Made by a program: the position numbers and the translations under genes. The notes beneath the pieces are model-generated. The model did no database searches and was not told the DNA's origin. It saw only the letters and a program-made list of their open reading frames with translations. Below are positions 1-8,098 of a stretch of 64,000 bases of DNA, one piece after another; position 1 is the first letter of the stretch; every line of letters begins with the position of its first letter. Source of the DNA: Bacteroidia bacterium (lineage in GTDB: Bacteria; Bacteroidota; Bacteroidia; Bacteroidales; Azobacteroidaceae). The DNA lies in NCBI GenBank assembly GCA_025996865.1, contig BNTV01000001.1:62001-126000 (forward strand), given 5' to 3'.

Positions 1-92
1 TGGCGGTTATTACCTCTGAATACAATATGGAACATATTGAGGAATGGTTGCAGAAAAATACTCCTATTCTTTCCATCGAAAAAACCATTTGA
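1..92 (+). CDS. C-terminal end of an unidentified protein (cut by window edge)
   Basis: An open frame enters from the left edge and ends at a TGA at 90-92. Only 29 codons are visible, ending in LSIEKTI. The next small gene begins 3 bases after the stop, which supports a real coding end in a packed cluster. The product cannot be identified from so little sequence. Confidence 0.45.
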   Translation, partial: AVITSEYNMEHIEEWLQKNTPILSIEKTI

Positions 93-95
93 GCC

Positions 96-248
96 ATGTA
101 TATACTATTTATCGGCTTTCGGAAGTTGGGCGAATTTCCGACCATCCAAAAAGCAAAGAAATATGCCCAAGATAGCGAGGAAACAGGCGTTTTTTCACTC
201 ATCGGAGATAATTACAGCGATAGTTGGTATAAATCAAAAAATCAATAA
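96..248 (+). CDS. small hypothetical protein, 50 aa
   Basis: An ATG at 96 opens a 50-codon frame that stops at 246-248, one base before the ATG of the next gene at 250. It begins MYILFIGFRKLGEF and is charged and soluble after residue 15. The tight packing on both sides (3 bp and 1 bp gaps) is the main reason to call it. No family is recognised. A longer frame starting at 37 crosses this region in another register and only becomes credible from the ATG at 250. Confidence 0.5.
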   Translation: MYILFIGFRKLGEFPTIQKAKKYAQDSEETGVFSLIGDNYSDSWYKSKNQ

Positions 249-249
249 A

Positions 250-615
250 ATGGAACTCAAAATTAAAGACCTCACAGGGGCAACAATCGAAGTAACCGAT
301 TTGAATGCCGCCATTGACGAATGTAAGCGTTGCAAAGACAGTCCGTATAAAATGGAAAGCGGACACGCCGTAGGCGAAAATTATGCCTATATGTTGGAGC
401 AACTGCTCCCGATTCAACAACAAAGCCGTCGTTCACGTTGGTTGGAAGGTACAGAAATGCGCTACAATCAAGGCAAGCGTTTTACAAAAATGGATATTGC
501 CTACGAAATAGGTCGGCATGAACCGTATCATCCGACATCCGTGTATTGGGATAGTTTACACAGGAAGGAGTTGGTTACATACTTCAATGATATGTTTGGA
601 ACTGATATAGAATAA
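250..615 (+). CDS. hypothetical ICE protein, 121 aa
   Basis: The start is set at the ATG at 250 (MELKIKDLTGATIEV), directly after the stop of the preceding small gene; the upstream extension of the frame overlaps that gene and lacks protein-like character. The product is soluble, with a Cys pair near residue 27 (CKRC) and a mixed alpha/beta look. It resembles the unnamed small proteins that accompany tra operons in Bacteroidales ICEs, but no function is recognised. A strong terminator hairpin follows immediately. Confidence 0.6.
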   Translation: MELKIKDLTGATIEVTDLNAAIDECKRCKDSPYKMESGHAVGENYAYMLEQLLPIQQQSRRSRWLEGTEMRYNQGKRFTKMDIAYEIGRHEPYHPTSVYWDSLHRKELVTYFNDMFGTDIE

Positions 616-619
616 ACAG

Positions 620-650
620 ACGGCGGATTTTTTCCGCCGTTACTTTTTCC
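620..650 (+). terminator. Rho-independent terminator
   Basis: ACGGCGGA (620-627) pairs perfectly with TCCGCCGT (633-640) across a 5-nt T loop and is followed by a T-rich tract. It ends the small plus-strand cluster; the next gene lies on the opposite strand and converges on it. Confidence 0.75.
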
Positions 651-722
651 ATGAGCCGGAAAGTAAGCGGGAGAAAAAGTAACAAAAAGCCATCAATGAA
701 AACGGTAAACAAGAACCGTTTT

Positions 723-1145
723 TTATTTCTTGGCTTTAGATAATGTTTCATCCAGACTATTCCAGATGTTTTCTGCAACATCTTGTGCTGTCATTGGCTT
801 TTTCGACTTTATGTTTTCGCCCTCGCTATATGTATTTATGTGCGTTCTAACGCTATCCATTGTAGAGAAAATATAGAGTTCACCGCATTGCAATAACACT
901 TCAATACGAGCCTCAAAAGGAGATATAGAGGTTATATCCTTATAAAGTATAACCGTCGTTTTTGTTTCATCCGGCAATTCGGATTCGGAAACTTCAGCAG
1001 AAAGATGAACACTCGGAAATTCAAGACGATCATCTTTCACCTCAATCTCATGTAGTCCTATAACTGGTTTTAATTTCTCCGCAACTTCGGAGCGGGCAAA
1101 TCCGGTGGCCCTTTCGTCTGAAAATCTTTCTGTTGTTTCTACCAT
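723..1145 (-). CDS. hypothetical protein, 140 aa
   Basis: The frame starts at an ATG at 1145 (MVETTERFSDERATGF) and ends in a lysine-rich tail. The protein is acidic, has no signal peptide or membrane segment, and reads as an alpha/beta soluble protein (a stretch rich in alternating V, I and T at residues 60-90). It is in the same direction as the tra operon but separated from the PH-domain gene by 315 bp with its own promoter-like site, so it may be a separate unit. No family recognised. Confidence 0.6.
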   Translation of the reverse strand: MVETTERFSDERATGFARSEVAEKLKPVIGLHEIEVKDDRLEFPSVHLSAEVSESELPDETKTTVILYKDITSISPFEARIEVLLQCGELYIFSTMDSVRTHINTYSEGENIKSKKPMTAQDVAENIWNSLDETLSKAKK

Positions 1146-1460
1146 ATTCGTAATCTTAAATCATTAAACGAAAACAGGCGTAAGAATTACAAACAAACCG
1201 GCTTTAGAGGCACAGCCAAGCGCCCGCCCACTGATAGTTCGTAATCTTACGCCCTTTCGATATATGATTTTACACATATACACGATCAGACAGAAAGAGA
1301 AACTATCATATTCGGGTGAGCTTTTGTAATTTGGCTGTTTTCTAAAGCCCCACAATATGTTGTTCTTTCCTACATTCCAGCCACAGGAGTTATAATTTTC
1401 CGTGCCGGACTACAAAGATACATCTTTTTCCTAAATATGTTATATTCCGACCTTTGTATC
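1146..1460. other. 315-bp intergenic region with a minus-strand promoter-like site
   Basis: No convincing gene is seen here; a 63-codon minus-strand frame (1164-1355) has no protein-like features. On the minus strand TATCTTTG (1413-1420) matches the Bacteroidetes -7 element, so the gene at 723-1145 may have a leader of roughly 260 nt. No clear -33 TTTG is found at the usual spacing. Confidence 0.4.
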
Positions 1461-1907
1461 TTATCCTATCTGGATGTTTATAGCCCGCTTAAAATCAAAA
1501 GGTTTGCCGACAAAGTAATAACAGTTGGTTGCACCGCCTGTTGTTACCACCAGCGTACCGTAACCGAATATTCGTCCTGTTACGCTTTGGGTAGTTTGCA
1601 AGCCTTCGCACTTGTTCAGCACCAGTTCAGCTACTCGTCTGCGGATAATACCCGTTTTGAGTATCGCTCGCCGATTGGTAACGACAAACAGGGAGCCGAC
1701 CTTGACAAAAATCCGTTGCACAAGCGAAACCAGCCCAAGAAAAAGTACCGTTATTCCAAGCCATTTCATTATAGGAACGGATATATCGCCAAGAATGAAA
1801 CCGCCCACCATAAGCAGGCATAACGGCTCCATAAAAAGGAAATAATGAATCCGCGCACGGTATTTTATTTCCTCTCCCGGTAGTAATTGAGATTTTAGAA
1901 AATTCAT
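1461..1907 (-). CDS. PH-domain (bPH/YdbS-like) membrane protein
   Basis: 148 aa. Residues about 1-20 are cytoplasmic, two adjacent hydrophobic segments (about 24-65) form a membrane hairpin, and the C-terminal part (VGSLFVVTNRRAILKTG, then a run of short strands) matches bacterial PH domains of the YdbS/DUF304 kind: a V-T-N-R-R signature followed by alternating strands. It is the distal gene of the tra operon. Its first 281 bp overlap, in another frame, the 3' part of the M23 peptidase gene, which is unusual. Its role in transfer is unknown. Confidence 0.65.
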   Translation of the reverse strand: MNFLKSQLLPGEEIKYRARIHYFLFMEPLCLLMVGGFILGDISVPIMKWLGITVLFLGLVSLVQRIFVKVGSLFVVTNRRAILKTGIIRRRVAELVLNKCEGLQTTQSVTGRIFGYGTLVVTTGGATNCYYFVGKPFDFKRAINIQIG

Positions 1908-2514
1908 ATTGATTCTGTTTAGTATTGTTTTTCAATATTTCAAATAGGCATCCACACCATCCGGTAGGATTCAGAAAACGATTATCTTTCCTTACCTCAT
2001 AATGTAAATGGCTACCTGTTGTTGTTCCCGTATTGCCTACACAAGCTATTTGCCGGGTTATATCTACCGAATCGCCTACATTCACTAATGTTTTACTTAA
2101 ATGTGCGTAGAACGAACGGAAACCACCTGCGTGTTCAATCTCGATAAAGTTTCCATACCCTGAACAATAACCTTTGCGGGTTACGACCCCGTTTCCGGTG
2201 GCAAATACAGGAGTACCTTTAGTTTTTGGAATATCAATCCCTGTATGGAATTTCCTTATCCTGTAAACAGGATGAATACGCCATCCAAATCCCGATGAAA
2301 TACGCTGTGGCTTCTTAATCGGAAAAATGACAGGATAGTCGCATAGTTCGTCGATAGACATTTGCAAAGAATCTGCTATCCGGCAGAACTCATTTATAGA
2401 ATAGACATATTGCGTAAATTCTTCTATTTCCGTTTTTCTGTTCGGAGAATCAAACGGTTGCCCCGATACAGGTAAATGCAGCAAAACGGTAAAGAGTATT
2501 ATTAGGTATTTCAT
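1627..2514 (-). CDS. M23-family cell-wall peptidase, exported
   Basis: A signal peptide (MKYLIILFTVLLHLPVSG) precedes a complete LytM-type zinc site: HTGID around residue 90, a conserved His in FYAHLSK, and HLHYE. This is a D,D-endopeptidase or related murein hydrolase, expected to open the cell wall for the conjugation channel. The start is the ATG at 2514; the frame also opens at a TTG two codons earlier. Homology seems to end near NPTGWCGCLFEI; the remaining roughly 100 residues run through the PH-domain gene in another frame and have no domain character, so the original stop may have been lost or a frameshift introduced. Confidence 0.8.
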   Translation of the reverse strand: MKYLIILFTVLLHLPVSGQPFDSPNRKTEIEEFTQYVYSINEFCRIADSLQMSIDELCDYPVIFPIKKPQRISSGFGWRIHPVYRIRKFHTGIDIPKTKGTPVFATGNGVVTRKGYCSGYGNFIEIEHAGGFRSFYAHLSKTLVNVGDSVDITRQIACVGNTGTTTGSHLHYEVRKDNRFLNPTGWCGCLFEILKNNTKQNQYEFSKISITTGRGNKIPCADSLFPFYGAVMPAYGGRFHSWRYIRSYNEMAWNNGTFSWAGFACATDFCQGRLPVCRYQSASDTQNGYYPQTSS

Positions 2515-2566
2515 AGTCAATCGTAAATTAAAGTAAGTACCCGAATTGCTCCGGGTATTTGCTTAT

Positions 2567-2713
2567 TTATTCAATTTCCTCTCCCCACAACTCTACATCT
2601 GTTGGTGCATTAATCAGTGAATGGGCTATCAATATCCAACAAAGGGTGTTGAATACGATCAAACTGCATATAATCATGGTCTGATATTTTTTGTGAATCT
2701 TCTTCTTCCTCAT
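2567..2713 (-). CDS. small single-TM protein, 48 aa
   Basis: The start is the ATG at 2713 (MRKKKIHKKYQTM): a basic head, then one hydrophobic segment (IICSLIVFNTLCWILIAHS) and a short acidic tail, giving an inner-membrane protein with its N-terminus inside. Its 5' 104 bp overlap the 3' end of traQ in another frame. The longer frame upstream of this ATG lacks protein-like character. Small TM proteins at this position are usual in Bacteroidales tra operons; function unknown. Confidence 0.6.
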   Translation of the reverse strand: MRKKKIHKKYQTMIICSLIVFNTLCWILIAHSLINAPTDVELWGEEIE

Positions 2714-3143
2714 CCCCTTTGGCGTTCTGCCAACTGAATGTCTTTTGAACCACCTGCCCGAATGAATCTTCGATATACACGTCGATAACCTGCTGATCCG
2801 TGCTATGCGAAGTATAATAGAGCCGGAAAGTTGTCTTTTCCAACGGATACAAGTCATTTGGTAAGAATACCGTTCCATCGTCCAGTCTTAATTCGCCTTT
2901 CCCATCACTTTGGAAATAGCGAATTTTGAACGCCGTTTCGCTGTAATTGCCTTCCCTGACTATCTGACACCTGATTTCAGCGGTTTCACCTTCGGTAATC
3001 CGTTTCTGGACGGGCATCGTTTCCAAGTCGAAACTATACACCTGTTTTATGTCTAATTCGTCATCACAGGCGACAAACATCAATACGATGGCTGCCAGCC
3101 ATGCCGTGAGCGCAAGCGCTTTTTTGAATGTTATCTTTTTCAT
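2610..3143 (-). CDS. traQ: conjugative transposon protein TraQ (DUF3872), lipoprotein
   Basis: 177 aa. A lysine-rich head and hydrophobic core end in a lipobox-like FVAC at about residue 26, then CDDELDIKQVYSFDLETMPVQK, typical of the start of DUF3872/TraQ. The body is a beta-rich domain (residues 40-140). TraQ is a late gene of the CTnDOT transfer operon and probably sits in the cell envelope. The last 35 residues are acidic and overlap the 48-aa TM gene; they may be an extension compared with typical family members. Confidence 0.8.
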   Translation of the reverse strand: MKKITFKKALALTAWLAAIVLMFVACDDELDIKQVYSFDLETMPVQKRITEGETAEIRCQIVREGNYSETAFKIRYFQSDGKGELRLDDGTVFLPNDLYPLEKTTFRLYYTSHSTDQQVIDVYIEDSFGQVVQKTFSWQNAKGDEEEEDSQKISDHDYMQFDRIQHPLLDIDSPFTD

Positions 3144-3154
3144 TGTGTTTACTT

Positions 3155-3739
3155 TTAATTAATCATAAATTTCAGTCCGATACCGAACTGCGTGTGAAAG
3201 TGTCCGCTTGATGTTCCCCAAAGGATGCGCTCACGCCCCGTCAGAAGAAGAATAACCCTGTCTGACAGGTAGGCTTCCACCTCCAACGTAATCGCTCCCC
3301 CATACAGGAAACTATCTTTATTTTGGATGGTTGAGCCGTCATACAACAGTTTGTCGCCCCAATTTACCGTTTCATATCCAGCCAGCGCCGATGCACCGAG
3401 AGAGAAGAAAAAGGTTTTTGAACCGTCGGAAAGAAACTTATAGTAATAGCCACTCTCTCCGGTAAACTGCGCCATAGGAATACGCCCGTCCTTGTAAGGA
3501 TAATAGCGGTTCAGGTACTCTGCCCCGAACACCCATTTATTGGCGTTCTTGGCGTATGTCGTCATGGCAACTCCGAAATAGTACCCCAATTCGTTGCGGT
3601 TGTCTGATGTGTGAAAACCGTCCACCATTCCGCCCCGCAGTTCCAATCCACACATCCCTTTCAGGGCGCGTTGGGCGTGTGCCTGACCACCCGTGATAAG
3701 GCACAACACCGCTACGATAAAAAACACAGTCCTTTGCAT
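3155..3739 (-). CDS. traO: conjugative transposon protein TraO
   Basis: 194 aa with a cleavable signal peptide (MQRTVFFIVAVLCLITGGQAHA) and a beta-barrel-like body of alternating strands ending in GIGLKFMIN, consistent with TraO_conj, an outer-membrane-associated component of the Bacteroidetes mating apparatus. The start codon lies one base after the TraN stop on the same strand, so translation is probably coupled. Confidence 0.85.
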   Translation of the reverse strand: MQRTVFFIVAVLCLITGGQAHAQRALKGMCGLELRGGMVDGFHTSDNRNELGYYFGVAMTTYAKNANKWVFGAEYLNRYYPYKDGRIPMAQFTGESGYYYKFLSDGSKTFFFSLGASALAGYETVNWGDKLLYDGSTIQNKDSFLYGGAITLEVEAYLSDRVILLLTGRERILWGTSSGHFHTQFGIGLKFMIN

Positions 3740-3740
3740 A

Positions 3741-4661
3741 TTACTTCGTTTTCAGTTCGTTTATAACCTTCGCCCGTACCAGATCGGCATTCTCTACCAT
3801 AAAGGTTTGATGCCGTCCACCCTCTTTTTCGTGAAGTTCGATAATGAGGTGCTTATCATCCGGGATAGTGAATTTTTGTAAGGTAAATACCGCACGTTCA
3901 CTCTTTTTACCACCGATGAGCGTTACATTGTTATGCGCCCTGAGCGGCCAGATAACCTGTTCCTGAATGGCGGTGCGTTTCGCTACCTTTTTATCCACAA
4001 TCTTGAAAGTGATATAATCCACATCAAATGGCACGTTGGAGGAATTTTTCAGTTGCAAATGGAAATACAGTAACCCATTGTGCGAATAAATTCCTTTGAG
4101 TAGGTACTGAATGCCAAAACGCTTGGAACCTATGTGTTTTATTTCCCTATCGTTGTTTTTGTATATGGATTGCATAATCAGTTTAACCAGCAGGGGCGAC
4201 TCCTGACCGAGTTCGTGCATATAAATATCCAGCGCATTGTTCGGACGATTTACCACTTCCCCGTCATGGATAAAGTCCGTCATCTCGATAGAGAGTTTTA
4301 CCGGCTCATCGGAATATTTCACATTGAACGTGTAATATGCACCGTCTTCGGTAATAACCGCCAGATTACTCTCCCGGCTGAAATCCCTGAGAGCGGCTTT
4401 CACACGCAGGACGTTCTCCGTGCCGTCGGCTTTTGCCGCCAGCAGATCCGCCGACCCTAAATCCACATAGCGGATAGCGGACGGAAAAATGATATGTACC
4501 GTTTTACTGAATGTAACCTCCAGCGCATGGGGCGGTATCATCCGGTTGAATGTAAGCGGACGGGTAAATCCGTCGAAATAATCACCCGTTGATGGGTTTT
4601 CCTGTGCGTTAGCCGCAAATACTGTCGCTACGAAAGCGAGCATCAAAAAGATTTTTTTCAT
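3741..4661 (-). CDS. traN: conjugative transposon protein TraN (DUF4138, VirB9-like)
   Basis: 306 aa. Signal peptide MKKIFLMLAFVATVFAANA, then an N-terminal beta domain (residues 30-130) and a C-terminal beta domain rich in conserved aromatic and charged strands (LYFHLQLKNSSNVPFDVDYI). This is the DUF4138 pattern, regarded as the VirB9-like outer-membrane core component. It lies between traM and traO as in CTnDOT. The 47-bp gap upstream holds one copy of a leader motif also found at three other ICE junctions. Confidence 0.88.
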   Translation of the reverse strand: MKKIFLMLAFVATVFAANAQENPSTGDYFDGFTRPLTFNRMIPPHALEVTFSKTVHIIFPSAIRYVDLGSADLLAAKADGTENVLRVKAALRDFSRESNLAVITEDGAYYTFNVKYSDEPVKLSIEMTDFIHDGEVVNRPNNALDIYMHELGQESPLLVKLIMQSIYKNNDREIKHIGSKRFGIQYLLKGIYSHNGLLYFHLQLKNSSNVPFDVDYITFKIVDKKVAKRTAIQEQVIWPLRAHNNVTLIGGKKSERAVFTLQKFTIPDDKHLIIELHEKEGGRHQTFMVENADLVRAKVINELKTK

Positions 4662-4689
4662 TACTTGTTTTTTAAAAGTGTTATAAAAT

Positions 4690-4704
4690 GGAATTTTAGT
4701 GGTT
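4690..4704 (-). repeat. leader motif copy (traM-traN junction)
   Basis: Reads AACCACTAAAATTCC on the minus strand, lying in the 47-bp gap between the traM stop and the traN start, about 29 bp before the ATG. Confidence 0.55.
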
Positions 4705-4708
4705 ATCT

Positions 4709-6043
4709 TTATTTCAAAGGTGGCAGGAGCAATACTTGATAGCCCGCTTTGAGCGTTATTTTTACCGTCCGCATCTTTTTACTGACGTACTGCGATGCAC
4801 CCTGAATAGTGCTTCGCCCCAAGTCGGCCAATAGTTGCGACCCGGCATCATCTGTTATCGTGATACTACTGCCCATGCCTGACCCCATGTTGGCGGCTAT
4901 TTCTTTGACGGCGTTTATTTCCTCCGATCCCGGAACAGAAATGCCCTGCCCGCCATCCAGATCATAGACAAACAGTTCAATCGGAATAACATTTCCGGCG
5001 TGTTGGATAGCATTAATGGTAATGCCCATCCTTTCACCTGTGATACGAGCCGATCCTGTTACCACCGTATTCTTCGGGATAAGGTAATTTCCGGCCATCA
5101 TCGGCTCCAACAGGCGCAAACCCACTTCCTGCCCGTCGGTAATCGTTACCGTCTGATAGACACACGCCCTGATGCTGTTTTTGTCTTTTACTTCCTCATC
5201 CCCTGCCGCCGTGTTAAACCCCCAATTCCGGGGCTTTACAAATTCATCCAGAAAGACAGAATCCGGCATCGGTGCGGTGAGTAGTGATACCACATTGCGG
5301 CGCACCTGTGTAACAGATTGTACGGCTACCTTACCGTTTGTTGTTTGTACTACAGAGGCATTGCTACCGGAAGGCTGCTCTCCGCCGCCCATATAGCGAG
5401 CGGCAATAGCATAGGATTTTTCAATCATCGCCAGTTGTTCTTTTTCGGATGACTTACGCGCCTGTTCCTCTGTTAGCTGGCGTTCCAATTCCTGTATGCG
5501 CGATTCTAAAGCAAGCTGCGCCTGTTCATCCACTTTCGTGGCAGGTTCTTCGTAAAAATTACCTAACTGACGGTTCACATCCTGATAGGCTTTGTTTGAA
5601 GTCTGGAAAGCATTACCGCTCCGGGAAGATGACCTGTTACCCGATTCCGGTTCTTCGCAATAATCCGGTGATTGGGGAGTTATTTTTACCTGTTCTTTTT
5701 CGGTAGCGTTATCTTCGCCCAGATTAAATGCGAAATCCTGTAAGGAGCGCATCTTTTCCTGTTGCTTGGATTGCATGGCATCCTGCACGTAGGCTTCGCG
5801 CTTATCCGATATAATACCACTTTCTTTGGGCGTGGGCAAGTCGGTATTAAAACCGTCCTTCTGTTCTTCGTCTTTATCCTCTGACGGGGCGAAGATCAGC
5901 CACATCGACCCGGCGAACAACAGGAACAGTAGCGGGAAGATTATCATCTTCTTACGCTTCTGTAACTCTTGGGGCGTGAGTTCTTTTTTCTCTTTCCCCT
6001 CGACAGGCTTTTCTTTATTCTGATTCAAATTCTCTGTACTCAT
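4709..6043 (-). CDS. traM: conjugative transposon protein TraM (VirB10-like)
   Basis: 444 aa. A charged cytoplasmic N-terminus, one TM helix (about residues 34-52), a long hydrophilic linker with coiled-coil character (170-205, EARxQELERQLTEEQ-like) and a C-terminal VirB10/TraM beta domain (about 260-440) containing IPKNTVVTGSARITGERM. This bridges inner and outer membranes in the type IV secretion channel. Its start overlaps the 3' end of traL by 29 bp, suggesting coupling. Confidence 0.9.
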   Translation of the reverse strand: MSTENLNQNKEKPVEGKEKKELTPQELQKRKKMIIFPLLFLLFAGSMWLIFAPSEDKDEEQKDGFNTDLPTPKESGIISDKREAYVQDAMQSKQQEKMRSLQDFAFNLGEDNATEKEQVKITPQSPDYCEEPESGNRSSSRSGNAFQTSNKAYQDVNRQLGNFYEEPATKVDEQAQLALESRIQELERQLTEEQARKSSEKEQLAMIEKSYAIAARYMGGGEQPSGSNASVVQTTNGKVAVQSVTQVRRNVVSLLTAPMPDSVFLDEFVKPRNWGFNTAAGDEEVKDKNSIRACVYQTVTITDGQEVGLRLLEPMMAGNYLIPKNTVVTGSARITGERMGITINAIQHAGNVIPIELFVYDLDGGQGISVPGSEEINAVKEIAANMGSGMGSSITITDDAGSQLLADLGRSTIQGASQYVSKKMRTVKITLKAGYQVLLLPPLK

Positions 6044-6320
6044 AATTAAATTCGTTTATTAGTTTTACACTATCCAACTGCGATTGCTTCTGTTGAAGTT
6101 CCAGCTCCAACCGCTCGATATGCTGTATCTGCATCCTTTCGCCGTTTCCTTTACCTACACGATAAATGGAGGAAATAGTGAAGTAGATAGACAGCCCGCT
6201 AAGTGTCAGAACCATAAGAATGGTAATCAATATTCGGGCATCCTTACTGAGCGATCCGCACGCATAGCGGAGGCGGTCGCCCACCCATTCAAAGGGATTT
6301 ATTTGTTTCTTCTTTGCCAT
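6015..6320 (-). CDS. traL: TraL (DUF3989) inner-membrane protein
   Basis: 101 aa with a basic N-terminal segment (MAKKKQINPFEWVGDRLRY), a single TM helix at about 29-52 and a C-terminal coiled coil (ERLELELQQKQSQLDS). It matches the DUF3989/TraL pattern of Bacteroidetes tra operons, located between traK and traM. It overlaps traM by 29 bp and starts 4 bp after the traK stop. Confidence 0.85.
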   Translation of the reverse strand: MAKKKQINPFEWVGDRLRYACGSLSKDARILITILMVLTLSGLSIYFTISSIYRVGKGNGERMQIQHIERLELELQQKQSQLDSVKLINEFNYEYREFESE

Positions 6321-6324
6321 GATT

Positions 6325-6948
6325 CTACCGTACTAATGTCCGCAAGTCGCGGTTTTCGATTATTTCAAATTTTTCCATTGCAAAACCGTGAGGATTATTG
6401 TCGCTCCTTACCGAGTTGATAAGGTTGCACCGGGTAACCAGAGATCGCTCCGTGATATTACTTTCCCTGATAATCATTTGCCGGGCGTAAGTCATGGCAC
6501 GATAGGGATAAGCATTAAAATCAATCGCCACACTATCCACCTGAATGGTCTGGTTAATATTGCCCGACACAATGCGGTTATAATACCCCTTTTCCTGCAT
6601 ATCCTGATAATACGCAAAAGCGCTCTTATCGACCAGAAACAAAGCCCGGTTGATATTGGATTCGATGGCCGAACGGTCGGGAGAGAGCGTAAAAAAGAGT
6701 TCGTGAAACCTTTTTATATGCTCTTTTGCTTCGACGGGACGGTTTTGCGAAAGGTCTTGCGAGAGCGCCAGCATAAGGGATTTACCCTCATCGAGTATGT
6801 AAATTTTCTGCCGTTGGGCTTCCGCAAAGTTGTATGACGACCATACGGAATAACCCGTTATGGCGAGGCACACCACCAGAAACACGATACCGAATATCCG
6901 TATCTGCTTGAAACTGCTTTCTATATTCTTTAATGATTTAAACTCCAT
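6325..6948 (-). CDS. traK: conjugative transposon protein TraK (VirB8-like)
   Basis: 207 aa. Short cytoplasmic head (MEFKSLKNIESSFKQIR), a TM helix at about 19-38, and a periplasmic domain containing the family pattern around DKSAFAYYQDMQEKGYYNRI and the C-terminal ERSLVTRCNLINSVRSDNNP. TraK is a core component of the channel, VirB8-like by topology. Order traJ-traK-traL-traM is as in CTnDOT. Confidence 0.9.
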   Translation of the reverse strand: MEFKSLKNIESSFKQIRIFGIVFLVVCLAITGYSVWSSYNFAEAQRQKIYILDEGKSLMLALSQDLSQNRPVEAKEHIKRFHELFFTLSPDRSAIESNINRALFLVDKSAFAYYQDMQEKGYYNRIVSGNINQTIQVDSVAIDFNAYPYRAMTYARQMIIRESNITERSLVTRCNLINSVRSDNNPHGFAMEKFEIIENRDLRTLVR

Positions 6949-6982
6949 AATTTTTAATGATTAAAATTGATAAATTGGCGAT

Positions 6983-8095
6983 TTACGGCGTAGGGCCGCC
7001 ACCTCCCGATGTCTGGTAATTCTGTCCGTTGGGTGCGCCACCGCCGCCACTTCCACCACCGCTGCCGCTACCTCCGCCGGATGAGCCGCCCGAAGAATTA
7101 CCTCCACCATGCGAAGCCCTGCCTATCAGGTTTCCGGCGATTGCACCGCCAACACCTGCTGTAAATGCCCCGGCACGGGCGATCCCGCCCATTGCTCCGC
7201 TTGCTCCGCCACCGGATTGGATAATCCATTCGGCTACGGTCGGTACGCTGAAATAGCCAATAATACCGATGATGAGAAATATTATATACACACCATTGCT
7301 TCCGTCCGGTATATAGGACGGATCTTGGAGTGCGACAATATCAGCTTGGAGCATCAAAGCCTGAATTTTAGAGAGTACCGCCGAAAAGATGTCAGCCACG
7401 GGCAACCACAGGTACACACTTATATACCGTGATATCCAGTTGGTCAGCGTGGATTGGAAACCGTCGTAAATAGAGAGGGCGAAAGAGAGCGGCCCCAAAA
7501 TGGCAAGGACGACCAGAAAGAAGGTGCGCAGAGTGTCAATGGTCAGCCCGGCGGCATTATAGAGCAATTCAAAGAAATCGCTTACAAGCTGTCGGAACCA
7601 CATCTTTATATTATACCATGTATGTTCCCACCACATCGACACCATTGTGCCGATTTGCCGAATGCCGAGTTCCGAGAATTTTTCTTCATACACCTCGTCA
7701 TTGACAAGCCACTCTTTTCCCTCTCGTACCCGTGCCTCATATTCCAATGCATCCCGCTGTTGTTGCAATCCTTCCACGTTCTCTATCTGGCTTTCCAAAA
7801 TACCGTATGCTCCCGTTACTACGGGCGACATGACAGCATTGATAGTACCCAGCACGATAGTTGGGAAAAACATTATACATAAGCCAATGGCGAACGGTCG
7901 TAAGAGAGGGAACACGTCAATAGGTTCGGCACTTGCCAGCGACTTCCATACACGGTAAGCCACATAGAACAATGCGCCGAGTCCGGCCACCCCTTTGGCG
8001 ACACCGATCATGTCGGCGCAAAGGGGCATCATATCCTGATACAGATTCCGGAGAATCTGATGCAGGTTTTCAAAATCTACTGCTAATAACATCAT
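6983..8095 (-). CDS. traJ: conjugative transposon protein TraJ (VirB6-like polytopic channel protein)
   Basis: 370 aa with several TM segments (about 30-50, 68-92, 180-215, 262-285, 305-330) and the family start MMLLAVDFENLHQILRNLYQ. It is the polytopic inner-membrane subunit, VirB6-like in topology. The last about 40 residues are an unusual Gly/Ser-rich low-complexity tail (repeated GGGSGG-like units), probably flexible. It follows traI with a 3-bp gap. Confidence 0.9.
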   Translation of the reverse strand: MMLLAVDFENLHQILRNLYQDMMPLCADMIGVAKGVAGLGALFYVAYRVWKSLASAEPIDVFPLLRPFAIGLCIMFFPTIVLGTINAVMSPVVTGAYGILESQIENVEGLQQQRDALEYEARVREGKEWLVNDEVYEEKFSELGIRQIGTMVSMWWEHTWYNIKMWFRQLVSDFFELLYNAAGLTIDTLRTFFLVVLAILGPLSFALSIYDGFQSTLTNWISRYISVYLWLPVADIFSAVLSKIQALMLQADIVALQDPSYIPDGSNGVYIIFLIIGIIGYFSVPTVAEWIIQSGGGASGAMGGIARAGAFTAGVGGAIAGNLIGRASHGGGNSSGGSSGGGSGSGGGSGGGGAPNGQNYQTSGGGGPTP

Positions 8096-8098
8096 GGC

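Noticed and set aside
37-249. N-terminal extension of the 192-codon frame starting at 37
   Set aside because: It overlaps two better-packed small frames (1-92 and 96-248) and the start at 250 directly follows a stop; the extension looks non-coding.
1437-1845. Plus-strand frames opposite the PH-domain and peptidase genes
   Set aside because: They are shadows of the minus-strand genes, with no domain features.
7029-7256. Proline-rich plus-strand frame
   Set aside because: Antisense image of the Gly-rich tail of TraJ.
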